Positions 16,210 to 24,831 of a stretch of 64,000 nt of DNA are shown piece after piece. The notes under the pieces are model-generated. The model did no database searches. It saw nothing but the letters and a program-made list of their open reading frames with translations, and was not told the origin of the DNA. The translations under genes and the position numbers were made by a program. Source of the stretch: Bacteroidaceae bacterium (GTDB lineage Bacteria > Bacteroidota > Bacteroidia > Bacteroidales > Bacteroidaceae); NCBI GenBank assembly GCA_017645305.1, contig JAGCPD010000003.1:180609-244608 (forward strand), in the 5' to 3' direction. Every line of letters starts with the position of its first letter. Within the stretch, counting starts at the first letter, position 1.

Positions 16210-16770
16210 TCATTCGGTATAATAAAAAGGGCTGTCAAAGTCCTTAAGCAACTGATGTCTGGTATCTTTCTCGCTAAGTATGGCTTGCTCTATGGGTATA
16301 TGCCAATCGATTCCAAGAGACTGGTCTAAAATGGAAATGCCGTCATCAGCCTGTGGAGCATAGAAATGATCACACTTATATTGGAATACCGCAGTCTCTG
16401 TAAGCACAGAAAAACCATGAGCAAAACCATGTGGAATAAAGAACTGGAGATGATTTTGCCCGGAAAGTTCTATGGCAACGTGCCGACCGTATGTAGGAGA
16501 CCCTTTGCGAATGTCAACAGCCACATCCAAAACCGATCCGCTAACACAACGGACAAGCTTGCTTTGCGTATAAGGCGGACGCTGGAAATGAAGTCCGCGA
16601 ATGACACCATAGGAAGACATAGATTCGTTGTCCTGAACAAACGTTACCTTGCCCACCTCTTTCTCAAAGTCACGCTGAGAGAATGACTCGAAGAAATATC
16701 CACGTGCATCCTCGAACACTCGTGGCTTAATAATCAGAAGACCTTCTATTTCTGTCTTTATAATTTCCAT
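16210..16770 (-). CDS. rfbC: dTDP-4-dehydrorhamnose 3,5-epimerase
   Basis: RfbC epimerises the keto sugar at C3 and C5. The 186-aa cupin shows PRVFEDARGYFFESFSQRDF, GVIRGLHFQRPPYTQ with the catalytic His, RCVSGSVLDVAVDIRKGSP, FIPHGFAHGFSVL and YKCDHFYAP. The 59 bases to rfbB (16151-16209) contain only an A/T-rich repeat-like stretch. The gene starts 9 bases after rfbA ends. Confidence 0.97.
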   Translation of the reverse strand: MEIIKTEIEGLLIIKPRVFEDARGYFFESFSQRDFEKEVGKVTFVQDNESMSSYGVIRGLHFQRPPYTQSKLVRCVSGSVLDVAVDIRKGSPTYGRHVAIELSGQNHLQFFIPHGFAHGFSVLTETAVFQYKCDHFYAPQADDGISILDQSLGIDWHIPIEQAILSEKDTRHQLLKDFDSPFYYTE

Positions 16771-16779
16771 TTCAATACA

Positions 16780-17688
16780 CTAAAATTCAATATTAGGAAG
16801 TCCCGTTTCCTTCATCTCGTCAATAACCTTCAACAAATACTGACCGTACTGATTCTTTATCATAGGTTGGGCCAGATGACGCATACGCTCTTCAGAAATC
16901 CAACCTTGACGGTAGGCAATACCCTCGAGACAGGCAACCTTCAGGCCCTGTCGTTTTTCCAACACTTCAATATAGGTAGATGCTTCGCTTAAAGAGTCAT
17001 GCGTTCCTGTATCCAACCATGCAAAACCTCTTCCCAACGTAAGTACCTTAAGATCACCGGAAGAAAGGAATTCCTGGTTAACTGTAGTTATCTCATATTC
17101 ACCGCGTGCAGACGGTTGAATATATGAAGCTATATCCACTACCCTATTTGGATAGAAATACAATCCAACAACAGCATAATTACTTTTGGGCTTTACCGGT
17201 TTTTCCTCTATGGACAAGCAGTTACCCTGTGCATCGAACTCTGCCACGCCATAGCGTTCAGGGTCACTCACCCAATAGCCGAAAACCGTTGCCTTATGCT
17301 CTTCTTCTGCCGTACGGACTGCTTCCTTAAGCATCCCCGTAAACCCCGAACCGTGAAAGATATTGTCTCCTAAAACAAGACAGACAGAATCCTTGCCAAT
17401 GAAATCCTTACCAATTACAAACGCCTGGGCAAGACCATCGGGCGAAGGTTGCTCGGCATATGAAAAATGCACGCCATAGTCTGAACCATCACCTAAAAGT
17501 CGCTTGAAGCCAGGAAGGTCCAAAGGGGTAGAAATGATGAGAATATCCCTGATACCTGCCAACATGAGTACAGATATGGGATAATATACCATGGGCTTAT
17601 CGTATATGGGCATCAGTTGTTTGCTGACACCTTTCGTTATAGGATAAAGACGTGTTCCGGAACCTCCGGCTAAAACAATTCCTTTCAT
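16780..17688 (-). CDS. rfbA: Glucose-1-phosphate thymidylyltransferase
   Basis: RfbA joins dTTP and glucose-1-phosphate to dTDP-glucose, the first step of the rhamnose pathway. The 302-aa protein has the nucleotide-binding [20 protein letters not shown] (6-25), [49 protein letters not shown] and [11 protein letters not shown]. It follows lptD by 31 bases, so it probably shares that gene's promoter. Confidence 0.97.
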   Translation of the reverse strand: MKGIVLAGGSGTRLYPITKGVSKQLMPIYDKPMVYYPISVLMLAGIRDILIISTPLDLPGFKRLLGDGSDYGVHFSYAEQPSPDGLAQAFVIGKDFIGKDSVCLVLGDNIFHGSGFTGMLKEAVRTAEEEHKATVFGYWVSDPERYGVAEFDAQGNCLSIEEKPVKPKSNYAVVGLYFYPNRVVDIASYIQPSARGEYEITTVNQEFLSSGDLKVLTLGRGFAWLDTGTHDSLSEASTYIEVLEKRQGLKVACLEGIAYRQGWISEERMRHLAQPMIKNQYGQYLLKVIDEMKETGLPNIEF

Positions 17689-17719
17689 AATACGTATAGT
17701 TTTCCTGTTTGTTTAAGGG

Positions 17720-20629
17720 TTATTGATACCATTGAATATTACCACTGTAAGAACTCTGTTTCTTCCATCTCAGGGCATCTGCCAAAGTACTTGCCTTACA
17801 TGCAAAAGTGAAGTTGAAACTTGTATAAGGGAATATAACCATGCTAGCTGACATGGAGAAACAGTGAAGGTCTCTGCTCAAACTGGCGGTGGTCATACTA
17901 AGCTTCTTATAATTGAAATCATAACCTGAAGAGAAAGTAATATTCCATCCTTCCGAGATACGCACATTGCCTGAGAAGTTCAGCGTTTGGGTAAACTTAT
18001 ACGGATATCGCATTCTGTCAGGGTTAATAGGAGCTGAAGTGTTCTCTCGCATGGTGATACCGTAACTTACAGAAAGGCTCCATGGCATGGAGAACTTTAG
18101 GTAACCGTCATCGTCGAGTTCACCCGAACTGCCATCTTCCTTAGTCCCCATTCGGCCTCTCTTACGCTCTGGATCGACATTCTGCATCTCGGGATCTGTC
18201 TCATCCTCATCTTCGTCGTCATCCTCCTCATCATCATCCTTATCCTTATCATCGGGCTTTATGTTTCTATGTGACTTACTTATTAAGCCAAGCAATTTCC
18301 GGAAAGTCTGATTATTAAAAGTATAGGAAAGATTCTGCGTCATACCCTGGAAACGGCCAAATCGACCCTGACTATACTCCGTCTTTTCACCGACACGCAC
18401 ATTCCCGTTTTCGTCAAACTCGTAAGCATACGTAGCAAAAACAGCATTCATAGAAAAAGTGTAAGTCTTGGTTAGCTTCAGACGAACGCGCATATTCAAA
18501 TCGCTAAGAGGACGAACCTTCGCCGCCATGTTATATGACATATTGAGACCGAACTCATCAATAAGACTTATCTTCTTATAGCCGGTAGAGTCCTTCTTCG
18601 AACGAACCTTCATCTCCACGTTATTGGAAAGGTCAACAGAGATATTGCCTGTCATACCAGTACCAACTGTTCCGTACACATTGCCGCTGTAGGGAGAATA
18701 TGAAACGGTAGAGACATTTCCATTTGCATCTGTCTTAACATACGAGTCATAAAATCCAAAAGCTGGCTTGCTGAAATCAGGTGCATAAGAAAAACTGATG
18801 GTGGGTGTGAAAACATGACGAATGGCATAAATCTTCTTTCCGCCAGCCCATGGTAAAGGATAAAAGAAACCATATAACTTAGTATTGGCGCTTACACTCA
18901 TGTTAAAATTGTAAACATTGTAGAAGCCATATAGGGTATCTCTTTTTACACGCTGATGTTCCTGGTCCCAAGACTGCATAACCTTATGAGTGTACATACG
19001 GTCTGTAAAGTTGAACGAGGGAGTTACATTTATATATTTGAAGATGCTGAACGATGCACTAATGGGAATCTGATGACGTATTCCGTTACGCCAATCTTTG
19101 ATAAGACTGCTCTTAAATAACAGATTTTCCTTTGTATTGATGCTATTGGTAAGGTTTCCTGTGTAACTCATGGCAATCTTTTCATACCACCGTTCCTTTC
19201 CTACCATCTTTTTACGTTTGAAAGGATAGAAGCGATTCAAAGAAACAGTAAGATTGGGAAGCGTAACTGATATAGAACTGTCGCGAACATTCTGGCTTAT
19301 GTTAAAAGAACTACTAAGGGTAAGACCTATGTTTGGGAAAGACTTACTATACGAAAGGCTACTGGTTCTGGTACTCTGGGTATAGCTCTCCGGATTGTAC
19401 ATACTGGTAAGGTTGTTACGCTCATAGCTGCTTGTTGCAAAGTTGACGCTTGCAGAAAAACTCTGGGTGGGATTGGCCTTGGGGTCTTGACGGTGACTCC
19501 ATGTGATTTTAAAACTCTTACTTGTAACCTCATCAGGGAAATTCTTTTCTCCCTCGTGTGTATATTGATAACTGACATACAGGCTACCATTATACTTATA
19601 ACGACGTTTATAAGTGCTCTGGGCAGAAAGCGACCATGATCCCTTTGTATAGATATCACCCAACAACTTAATGTCAATATGGTCATTAATGGCAAAATAA
19701 TAACCTCCGTCACGAAGGTAAAAACCACGGCTCGTCTCATCGCCATAAGTTGGCATGATAAATCCGCTACTGTATTTTTTCTTAAAAGGGAAGAATCCGT
19801 AAGGCAAAGCCAAAGGAAGCGGGACATCCTCAACCACAAGATGGGCAGGACCAAATATCACATTCTTGCCTGGATGCATCTTAGCACGGGACAAAGCCAG
19901 ATAGAAATGAGGATGCTCAGCATCACATGTGGTATATTTACCATGGCGGATATACATAACACCGGAACTGTCACGTTTTCCGTCGATAGTCTGCATATAG
20001 CCCTCGCCTTCTTGCGTATAGACATTGGTAACAAAAGCCTTACGTGTCTTAAAATTATAAGCAATCCTGTCAGGTTCGTACTCATCGGCACCTTGTTTAA
20101 ACAAAGGCTTTCCCTGAACTACGCCAGTAGAATCCTTGCGACCTGCGGCATATACCAAACTGCTGTCAATGCTGATATCAATCTCGTCGGCATCCAATTC
20201 CAAGTTTTGATAATTAACCTTACTGGTACCATAAAGATGGGCACGGGAATTGCGATAATCAAAAACTATAGAGTCTTTGGCTTCGTATTTAACGGGAAAA
20301 TCCAGAACATTATCATTTGCTGTCGTGTCAACTGACACAGTATCCTTCTTAGTAGTATCCGGCAAGATGACAAAAGAATGCTCTGGCATGGTATCCTTAA
20401 GCAGAGAATCTAATTCCTCACGACTGATATAGCGTCCTCCCATGACAGGACGAACAGGACGTGCCACAGTATCTGGAACTTGAGGAGATACTGTATCAGA
20501 AACCGGCAGGGAATCAACATCATTATCATCCATACTTGCAATAGAATAGCAATACGGACGTGAGGCAAAAGCCATTATGGCAATGCAAGCAATCAAAAAT
20601 GTCAGTACTTTGGCCTTCAAATTCCCCAT
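17720..20629 (-). CDS. lptD: LptD-like outer-membrane LPS assembly protein
   Basis: The 969-aa protein starts with an export signal (VLTFLIACIAIMAFA). Residues ~120-250 are an OstA-like strand-rich domain (YRNSRAHLYGTSKVNYQNLE, DADEIDISID), and the remaining ~650 residues alternate aromatic and polar residues as in a large beta-barrel, ending SYSGNIQWYQ. LptD inserts LPS into the outer leaflet. Near residue 800 a very acidic low-complexity loop (KDDDEEDDDEDEDETDPE) interrupts the barrel. A promoter lies at 20647. The rfb genes follow directly. Bacteroidota LptD differs much from the proteobacterial type, so the name is by family. Confidence 0.85.
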   Translation of the reverse strand: MGNLKAKVLTFLIACIAIMAFASRPYCYSIASMDDNDVDSLPVSDTVSPQVPDTVARPVRPVMGGRYISREELDSLLKDTMPEHSFVILPDTTKKDTVSVDTTANDNVLDFPVKYEAKDSIVFDYRNSRAHLYGTSKVNYQNLELDADEIDISIDSSLVYAAGRKDSTGVVQGKPLFKQGADEYEPDRIAYNFKTRKAFVTNVYTQEGEGYMQTIDGKRDSSGVMYIRHGKYTTCDAEHPHFYLALSRAKMHPGKNVIFGPAHLVVEDVPLPLALPYGFFPFKKKYSSGFIMPTYGDETSRGFYLRDGGYYFAINDHIDIKLLGDIYTKGSWSLSAQSTYKRRYKYNGSLYVSYQYTHEGEKNFPDEVTSKSFKITWSHRQDPKANPTQSFSASVNFATSSYERNNLTSMYNPESYTQSTRTSSLSYSKSFPNIGLTLSSSFNISQNVRDSSISVTLPNLTVSLNRFYPFKRKKMVGKERWYEKIAMSYTGNLTNSINTKENLLFKSSLIKDWRNGIRHQIPISASFSIFKYINVTPSFNFTDRMYTHKVMQSWDQEHQRVKRDTLYGFYNVYNFNMSVSANTKLYGFFYPLPWAGGKKIYAIRHVFTPTISFSYAPDFSKPAFGFYDSYVKTDANGNVSTVSYSPYSGNVYGTVGTGMTGNISVDLSNNVEMKVRSKKDSTGYKKISLIDEFGLNMSYNMAAKVRPLSDLNMRVRLKLTKTYTFSMNAVFATYAYEFDENGNVRVGEKTEYSQGRFGRFQGMTQNLSYTFNNQTFRKLLGLISKSHRNIKPDDKDKDDDEEDDDEDEDETDPEMQNVDPERKRGRMGTKEDGSSGELDDDGYLKFSMPWSLSVSYGITMRENTSAPINPDRMRYPYKFTQTLNFSGNVRISEGWNITFSSGYDFNYKKLSMTTASLSRDLHCFSMSASMVIFPYTSFNFTFACKASTLADALRWKKQSSYSGNIQWYQ

Positions 20630-20646
20630 CTGTTTGATTCAATTTG

Positions 20647-20675
20647 CAAAGATACGAAATAATACCGACACTTCA
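20647..20675 (-). promoter_or_regulatory. Promoter of the lptD-rfbACBD unit
   Basis: TATCTTTG on the minus strand (20654-20647), 18 bases before the lptD ATG. A clear TTTG -33 box is not visible. Confidence 0.6.
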
Positions 20676-20703
20676 TGACAGAAAAAGGAATATTAAAGTT
20701 TTT

Positions 20704-21240
20704 TCACTCGAAACGAAGTTTCCATTCCTCAAAAATTTTCAGACCCGCCTCTCCAAATTTACGTAAACTGGCAAGCGCTCTTTCATAGGATTTCTCTTCT
20801 CCAAGTCTGGTCTTTGAGTAAAACTTATCGGCATAGCAGATAATTTGCTCCTCTAAAGTTTCTGGCACATAATCTGCCAAAGGAAGTGGCAAAGCCCGCT
20901 GTTCGATATCAGAACGTGTGAGCCCTGTTCCCGTATGCCGTTCTGCTACACGAGCATGTAAAGGAAGCCCCTCACGACGCAACAGATCAGCGCCTAACAG
21001 ACCATGTTTTATGTAGGGTTCTGTACCATAGCAATAAATAGCTGGTGCGTCAACGTATATGATACCAATATCATGAAGCATTGCAGCCTCGTACAGAAAC
21101 TTCTTATTTATCTCAAATTCAGGATGTTTGTCGGCAATTCTTAAAGCACGACTTGCTACGTCAGAACTATGTTGAAGCAACACATCTTCCAACGCAGGAT
21201 TATTTTTATAATAGCGATGAATTATTTCCTCTGGTTTCAT
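20704..21240 (-). CDS. HD-domain protein (putative metal-dependent phosphohydrolase)
   Basis: This 178-aa cytoplasmic protein has the HD signature: VLLQHSSDVASRALRIADKH (first His), EAAMLHDIGI (HD pair), KHGLLGADLLRREG and ERHTGTGLT, and a late Asp in ICYADKFYSKT. HD proteins hydrolyse phosphomonoesters or nucleotides. Close relatives in Bacteroidales are usually annotated only as HDIG-domain proteins. It has its own promoter at 21245-21276 and no close partner. Confidence 0.88.
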   Translation of the reverse strand: MKPEEIIHRYYKNNPALEDVLLQHSSDVASRALRIADKHPEFEINKKFLYEAAMLHDIGIIYVDAPAIYCYGTEPYIKHGLLGADLLRREGLPLHARVAERHTGTGLTRSDIEQRALPLPLADYVPETLEEQIICYADKFYSKTRLGEEKSYERALASLRKFGEAGLKIFEEWKLRFE

Positions 21241-21244
21241 GGTA

Positions 21245-21276
21245 CAAAAGTACGAATAAGCGAGAGAATATCAAAA
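21245..21276 (-). promoter_or_regulatory. Promoter of the HD-domain gene
   Basis: TTTTG (21276-21272), 19-base spacer and TACTTTTG (21252-21245) on the minus strand. The box starts only 5 bases before the ATG at 21240, so the transcript would be leaderless or nearly so. The spacer resembles those of aroB and ffh (CGAATAAGCGAGA...). Confidence 0.65.
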
Positions 21277-21338
21277 GAAATGTGCTTTTCTTTTGATTTA
21301 CAAACGGAAGTTCATTTCGATAATAGTCAAAAACACAT

Positions 21339-21369
21339 AAAAAAAGGCACATCCCCAAAAGAATGTGCC
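21339..21369 (-). terminator. Terminator of the nqr operon
   Basis: On the minus strand GGCACAT and ATGTGCC (21369-21346) form a 7-bp stem with a 10-base loop, followed by seven T. It ends the transcript about 25 bases after the nqrF stop. Confidence 0.8.
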
Positions 21370-21393
21370 AATATTCAGGATAGAACAGCGTTA

Positions 21394-22683
21394 TTATCCG
21401 CCAAAGTTATCGAAGCGGATCATGTCGTCCTCTACGCCGAGGGAGTGCAAGAGGTCAAGCACGGTCTTTGCCATCATTGGAGGTCCGCAGAGGTAGTACT
21501 CGCAGTCTTCGGGTGCCTCGTGTGCCTTGAGGTAGGTGTCGCCCATGACGGGTGCCACGAAGCCCGGAGTGTATTTGATGCCTGCTGCGTCTGCCTTCGG
21601 ATCGGGACGGTCCAGAGCCAAGTGGAAGTGGAAGTTGGGGAAGTCCTTCTCCAACTGCAGGAAGTCGTCGAGGAAAGGAATCTCCTCCAAAGCGCGAGCA
21701 CCATAGAAGTAGTGCATAGGGCGCTGACGGTCTTCGTCCTTCACGCCGTGACCCTTCAGCATGTGCATAATCTGAGCACGCAGAGGAGCCATACCTGCAC
21801 CACCGCCTACCCAAATCATCTCGCGACCTGAGCCATAGACGGGACGGAACTCTCCGTAAGGTCCGCTCATGATGACCTTGTCGCCGGGCTTCAGGGAGAA
21901 GATGTACGACGATGCAATACCCGGGTTGACGTCCATGAAGCCTGTACCCTGGTCCTTCGGCTTGAAGGGAGGTGTGGCGATGCGGACGTTGAGGGTGATG
22001 ATGTCGCCCTCGTCGGGATAGTTGGCCATTGAGTAGGCACGGATGGTCGGTGTGGGGTTGACGCACTTGAGGGGGAACAGTCCAAACTTCTCCCAAGCAG
22101 GCAGATAGGTGTCGCCGATGAGAGACTTGTCGAAGTCCTTGTCGTAGTCGATGCAGTCGAATGCGGGAATCTTGATTTGTGCGTAAGAGCCAGGCTCGAA
22201 GTCCATGTGCTCGCCTGGAGGCAGAGCCACCTTGTACTCCTTGATGAAGGTTGCCACGTTCTTGTTGCCAATCACGGTGCATTCCCATTCCTTAACGCCC
22301 ATTACAGAGTCGTCAACCTTAACCTCGAGGTCGCCCTTGACTTTGCATTGACAGCCCAGACGCCAGTGTTCCTTGATTTGCTTGCGGGTGAAGTGGCCCT
22401 TCTCTGAGTCGAGAATCTCACCACCGCCGGCAGGAACCTGCAGCTTACATTGTCCACAAGAACCCTTACCACCGCAGGCTGAGGGCAGGAAGATGCCTTC
22501 CTGGCTCAATGTGCTCAACAGAGAAGCGCCCTGAGGAACAGAGAGCGTGTCCTTGCCGTTAATCGTTACATTCACATTGCCGCTGGGCGAGAGATAAGCT
22601 TTCGCAACGAGCAGAATTGTTACCACAATCAGTATGATGCCCAGGAAGACAGCAATACTGGTTAAAACCAAATTCATATCCAT
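21394..22683 (-). CDS. nqrF: Na+-translocating NADH:quinone reductase subunit F
   Basis: NqrF takes electrons from NADH through FAD and a 2Fe-2S centre into the Na+ pump. The 429-aa protein has one N-terminal membrane helix (VLTSIAVFLGIILIVVTILL), a ferredoxin domain with ligands in SACGGKGSCGQCK and LGCQCK, the FAD-binding RAYSMANYPDEGD and NAD-binding VGGGAGMAPLRAQI, and YYLCGPPMM near the end. The ATG at 22683 was preferred to one 18 codons upstream because it follows AGGAGGAAACAGAAT. Last gene of nqrABCDEF. Confidence 0.97.
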   Translation of the reverse strand: MDMNLVLTSIAVFLGIILIVVTILLVAKAYLSPSGNVNVTINGKDTLSVPQGASLLSTLSQEGIFLPSACGGKGSCGQCKLQVPAGGGEILDSEKGHFTRKQIKEHWRLGCQCKVKGDLEVKVDDSVMGVKEWECTVIGNKNVATFIKEYKVALPPGEHMDFEPGSYAQIKIPAFDCIDYDKDFDKSLIGDTYLPAWEKFGLFPLKCVNPTPTIRAYSMANYPDEGDIITLNVRIATPPFKPKDQGTGFMDVNPGIASSYIFSLKPGDKVIMSGPYGEFRPVYGSGREMIWVGGGAGMAPLRAQIMHMLKGHGVKDEDRQRPMHYFYGARALEEIPFLDDFLQLEKDFPNFHFHLALDRPDPKADAAGIKYTPGFVAPVMGDTYLKAHEAPEDCEYYLCGPPMMAKTVLDLLHSLGVEDDMIRFDNFGG

Positions 22684-22702
22684 ATTCTGTTTCCTCCTAT
22701 CT

Positions 22703-23329
22703 TTAGATGTTAAGTCCGCTGAAGCACATAAAGGCAAGTGCCATCAGACCTACTGTGATGAATGTAATGCCGAGACCCTGCAAGGGCTTGGGCACATCGG
22801 TATAAGCCATCTTCTCGCGGATAGCAGCAAGGCCAACGATAGCCAGCAGCCAACCTATACCAGAGCCGAGTGCGTAGGCAATGGCGTCACCGAAGCCGCC
22901 GATGAATTGGGCATTGGTGGGCTCCATTGTGACGCGCTGCTGCATGAACAGGCTGGCACCCATGATGGCGCAGTTAACAGCAATCAGGGGCAGGAAGATA
23001 CCGAGAGAAGCATAGAGCGATGGGCTGAAGCGTTCCACAATCATCTCCACCAACTGCACCATACCGGCAATGACGGCGATGAATAGGATGAAGGCGAGGA
23101 ACGTCAGGTCAACGCCCATAACGATGGCATCAGGACCAAGTACGTAGGTCTGAAGGGCATAATCGACTGGCACGGTGACGAGCAGCACGAAGGTGACTGC
23201 AACGCCCAAGCCGAGAGCTGTCTTCACATTCTTGGATACGGCCAGGTAAGAGCACATACCCAGGAAGAAGGCGAATATCATGTTGTCCACAAAAATAGAG
23301 CGGACAAATAAAGAAATCATGTGATCCAT
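22703..23329 (-). CDS. nqrE: Na+-translocating NADH:quinone reductase subunit E
   Basis: An integral membrane subunit of 208 aa with about six hydrophobic helices, among them [20 protein letters not shown] and [20 protein letters not shown]. NqrE and NqrD together hold an iron centre between half-channels, and the conserved NCAIMGA loop is present. The ATG follows a strong GAGGAGG. One base separates it from the nqrD stop. Confidence 0.97.
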   Translation of the reverse strand: MDHMISLFVRSIFVDNMIFAFFLGMCSYLAVSKNVKTALGLGVAVTFVLLVTVPVDYALQTYVLGPDAIVMGVDLTFLAFILFIAVIAGMVQLVEMIVERFSPSLYASLGIFLPLIAVNCAIMGASLFMQQRVTMEPTNAQFIGGFGDAIAYALGSGIGWLLAIVGLAAIREKMAYTDVPKPLQGLGITFITVGLMALAFMCFSGLNI

Positions 23330-23330
23330 A

Positions 23331-23960
23331 CTACTTTACCTCCTCTTTATTATAAGCTCTGTGAGCCCAGATTACACAACCTACGATAATCAAACTCATG
23401 GCTGGCATCACCATCATGCCGTTGTTCTGATAACCTGCTTCGTACATGAACTGTGGGATGACGTTGTAGCCAAACAGGGTGCCGAAGCCGAAGAGCTCAC
23501 GAACGAAGCCTACGATAATCAGGATGGCGGCATAGCCGAGGCCATTGCCGATACCATCGAGGAACGAAGGCCAGGGTCCGTTCTGCATGGCGAAAGCTTC
23601 CAGGCGGCCCATCAGGATACAGTTGGTGATAATCAAGCCGACATAGACGCTCAACTGGACGCTCACGTCATAGACGTAAGCCTTGAGCAACTGGCTCACG
23701 ATAGTTACCAGCGCAGCCACAACCACCAACTGCACAATGATACGGATGCGGTTGGGAATGGTCTTGCGCAACAGGGATATAATCACGTTGGAGAATGCCG
23801 TAATCACCGTCACGCTCAGTCCCATCACGATGGCGGGCTTCAGCTGACTGGTGACAGCCAATGCCGAACAGATACCGAGCACCTGCACGGCGACGGGGTT
23901 GTTCACGTTAAGGGGGCTGGTGAATGCGGCTTTATTCTCGTCAGAAAACAATTTACTCAT
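23331..23960 (-). CDS. nqrD: Na+-translocating NADH:quinone reductase subunit D
   Basis: A 209-aa membrane subunit homologous to NqrE, with [40 protein letters not shown] and [18 protein letters not shown]. It belongs to the core of the sodium pump. AAGGAGG stands 7-8 bases before the start. It lies between nqrC and nqrE. Confidence 0.97.
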   Translation of the reverse strand: MSKLFSDENKAAFTSPLNVNNPVAVQVLGICSALAVTSQLKPAIVMGLSVTVITAFSNVIISLLRKTIPNRIRIIVQLVVVAALVTIVSQLLKAYVYDVSVQLSVYVGLIITNCILMGRLEAFAMQNGPWPSFLDGIGNGLGYAAILIIVGFVRELFGFGTLFGYNVIPQFMYEAGYQNNGMMVMPAMSLIIVGCVIWAHRAYNKEEVK

Positions 23961-23980
23961 ATTCTTTTCCTCCTTTTCTT

Positions 23981-24817
23981 TTATTGTTCAACATCGGTTT
24001 GTTCACACGGCTTTTCGGGGCATTGGCACTCTGCCTTATTGGGGCACTCGCCTTGGCACTCGTCCATGTGAGGGCATTTGCCTTTGTTAGGGCATTCAGC
24101 CTCGCATGAGCGTTCGCATTCCTTTTCGAATGTACACTTAGCTCCGCCAAGGAAGTCCTTGTAGGCAGTCAGGCCGTCCTTGACCATTGCAGCCACACCG
24201 TTGCTGGTCAGGGTTGCACCTGTCACGCCATCGACCTCGTTCTCTGCCTGGGCAGCACCAGCCTTTGTGACTGTAAGAGCAACTTCACCATCGGCGCCGA
24301 AGATGGGCTTGCCGACGAACTGGTCTTGGAACCACTTCTCACCGATACGGGCACCCAGGCCGGCTGTCTCGCTCTCGTGGTAGAAGTAAGTGCCGAGCAC
24401 CTTGTCCTTCGTCTCGTTGACTGCGATATAGCCCCAGAGACCGCCCCAAAGACCACGACCTACAACAGGAATCACGTAAGCCTGCTCGTCGTTTGCCGTT
24501 TTGCCGGTGAAGACGTGCAACTCGCCATTCTTGATAAGGCCACCGTAAGTGGTGTTGAAGTTGCCATCATAAGCCTGGAGCTGTCCATCAACGAAAACAT
24601 TGTCCTGCACCTTCTCAGCATAGACGGCAGCCACATCGATGGTAGCCTTGTCGTAACCGAGAGCGGTGAGAATCTGTCCCTTCGTATCGTTTGCCACGTT
24701 AGCATCCTGGGTGTCCTTCAGGGCAGAAGCCACGAATGCCAGCAGGAAGGCAACGATGATAACCATTACTGCTGCATAGCAGATGGTATAAACATTACTA
24801 TTTGTGTTCAGTTTCAT
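23981..24817 (-). CDS. nqrC: Na+-translocating NADH:quinone reductase subunit C with a Cys-rich C-terminal tail
   Basis: NqrC has one N-terminal helix and an FMN bound covalently to Thr on the outer face. The 278-aa product shows VYTICYAAVMVIIVAFLLAF, the GLGARI segment and the flavinylation motif VDGVTGATLTSNGV. Family members usually end about residue 230 (LTAYKDFLGGAK). Here a further ~50 residues follow with ten cysteines, in repeats of the form ECPNKGKC, HMDEC, GECPNKAEC and CPEKPCEQ. The tail lies on the periplasmic side if the topology is normal. A strong AAGGAGG precedes the start. Confidence 0.95.
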   Translation of the reverse strand: MKLNTNSNVYTICYAAVMVIIVAFLLAFVASALKDTQDANVANDTKGQILTALGYDKATIDVAAVYAEKVQDNVFVDGQLQAYDGNFNTTYGGLIKNGELHVFTGKTANDEQAYVIPVVGRGLWGGLWGYIAVNETKDKVLGTYFYHESETAGLGARIGEKWFQDQFVGKPIFGADGEVALTVTKAGAAQAENEVDGVTGATLTSNGVAAMVKDGLTAYKDFLGGAKCTFEKECERSCEAECPNKGKCPHMDECQGECPNKAECQCPEKPCEQTDVEQ

Positions 24818-24831
24818 ATCGTCCGTCCTCC

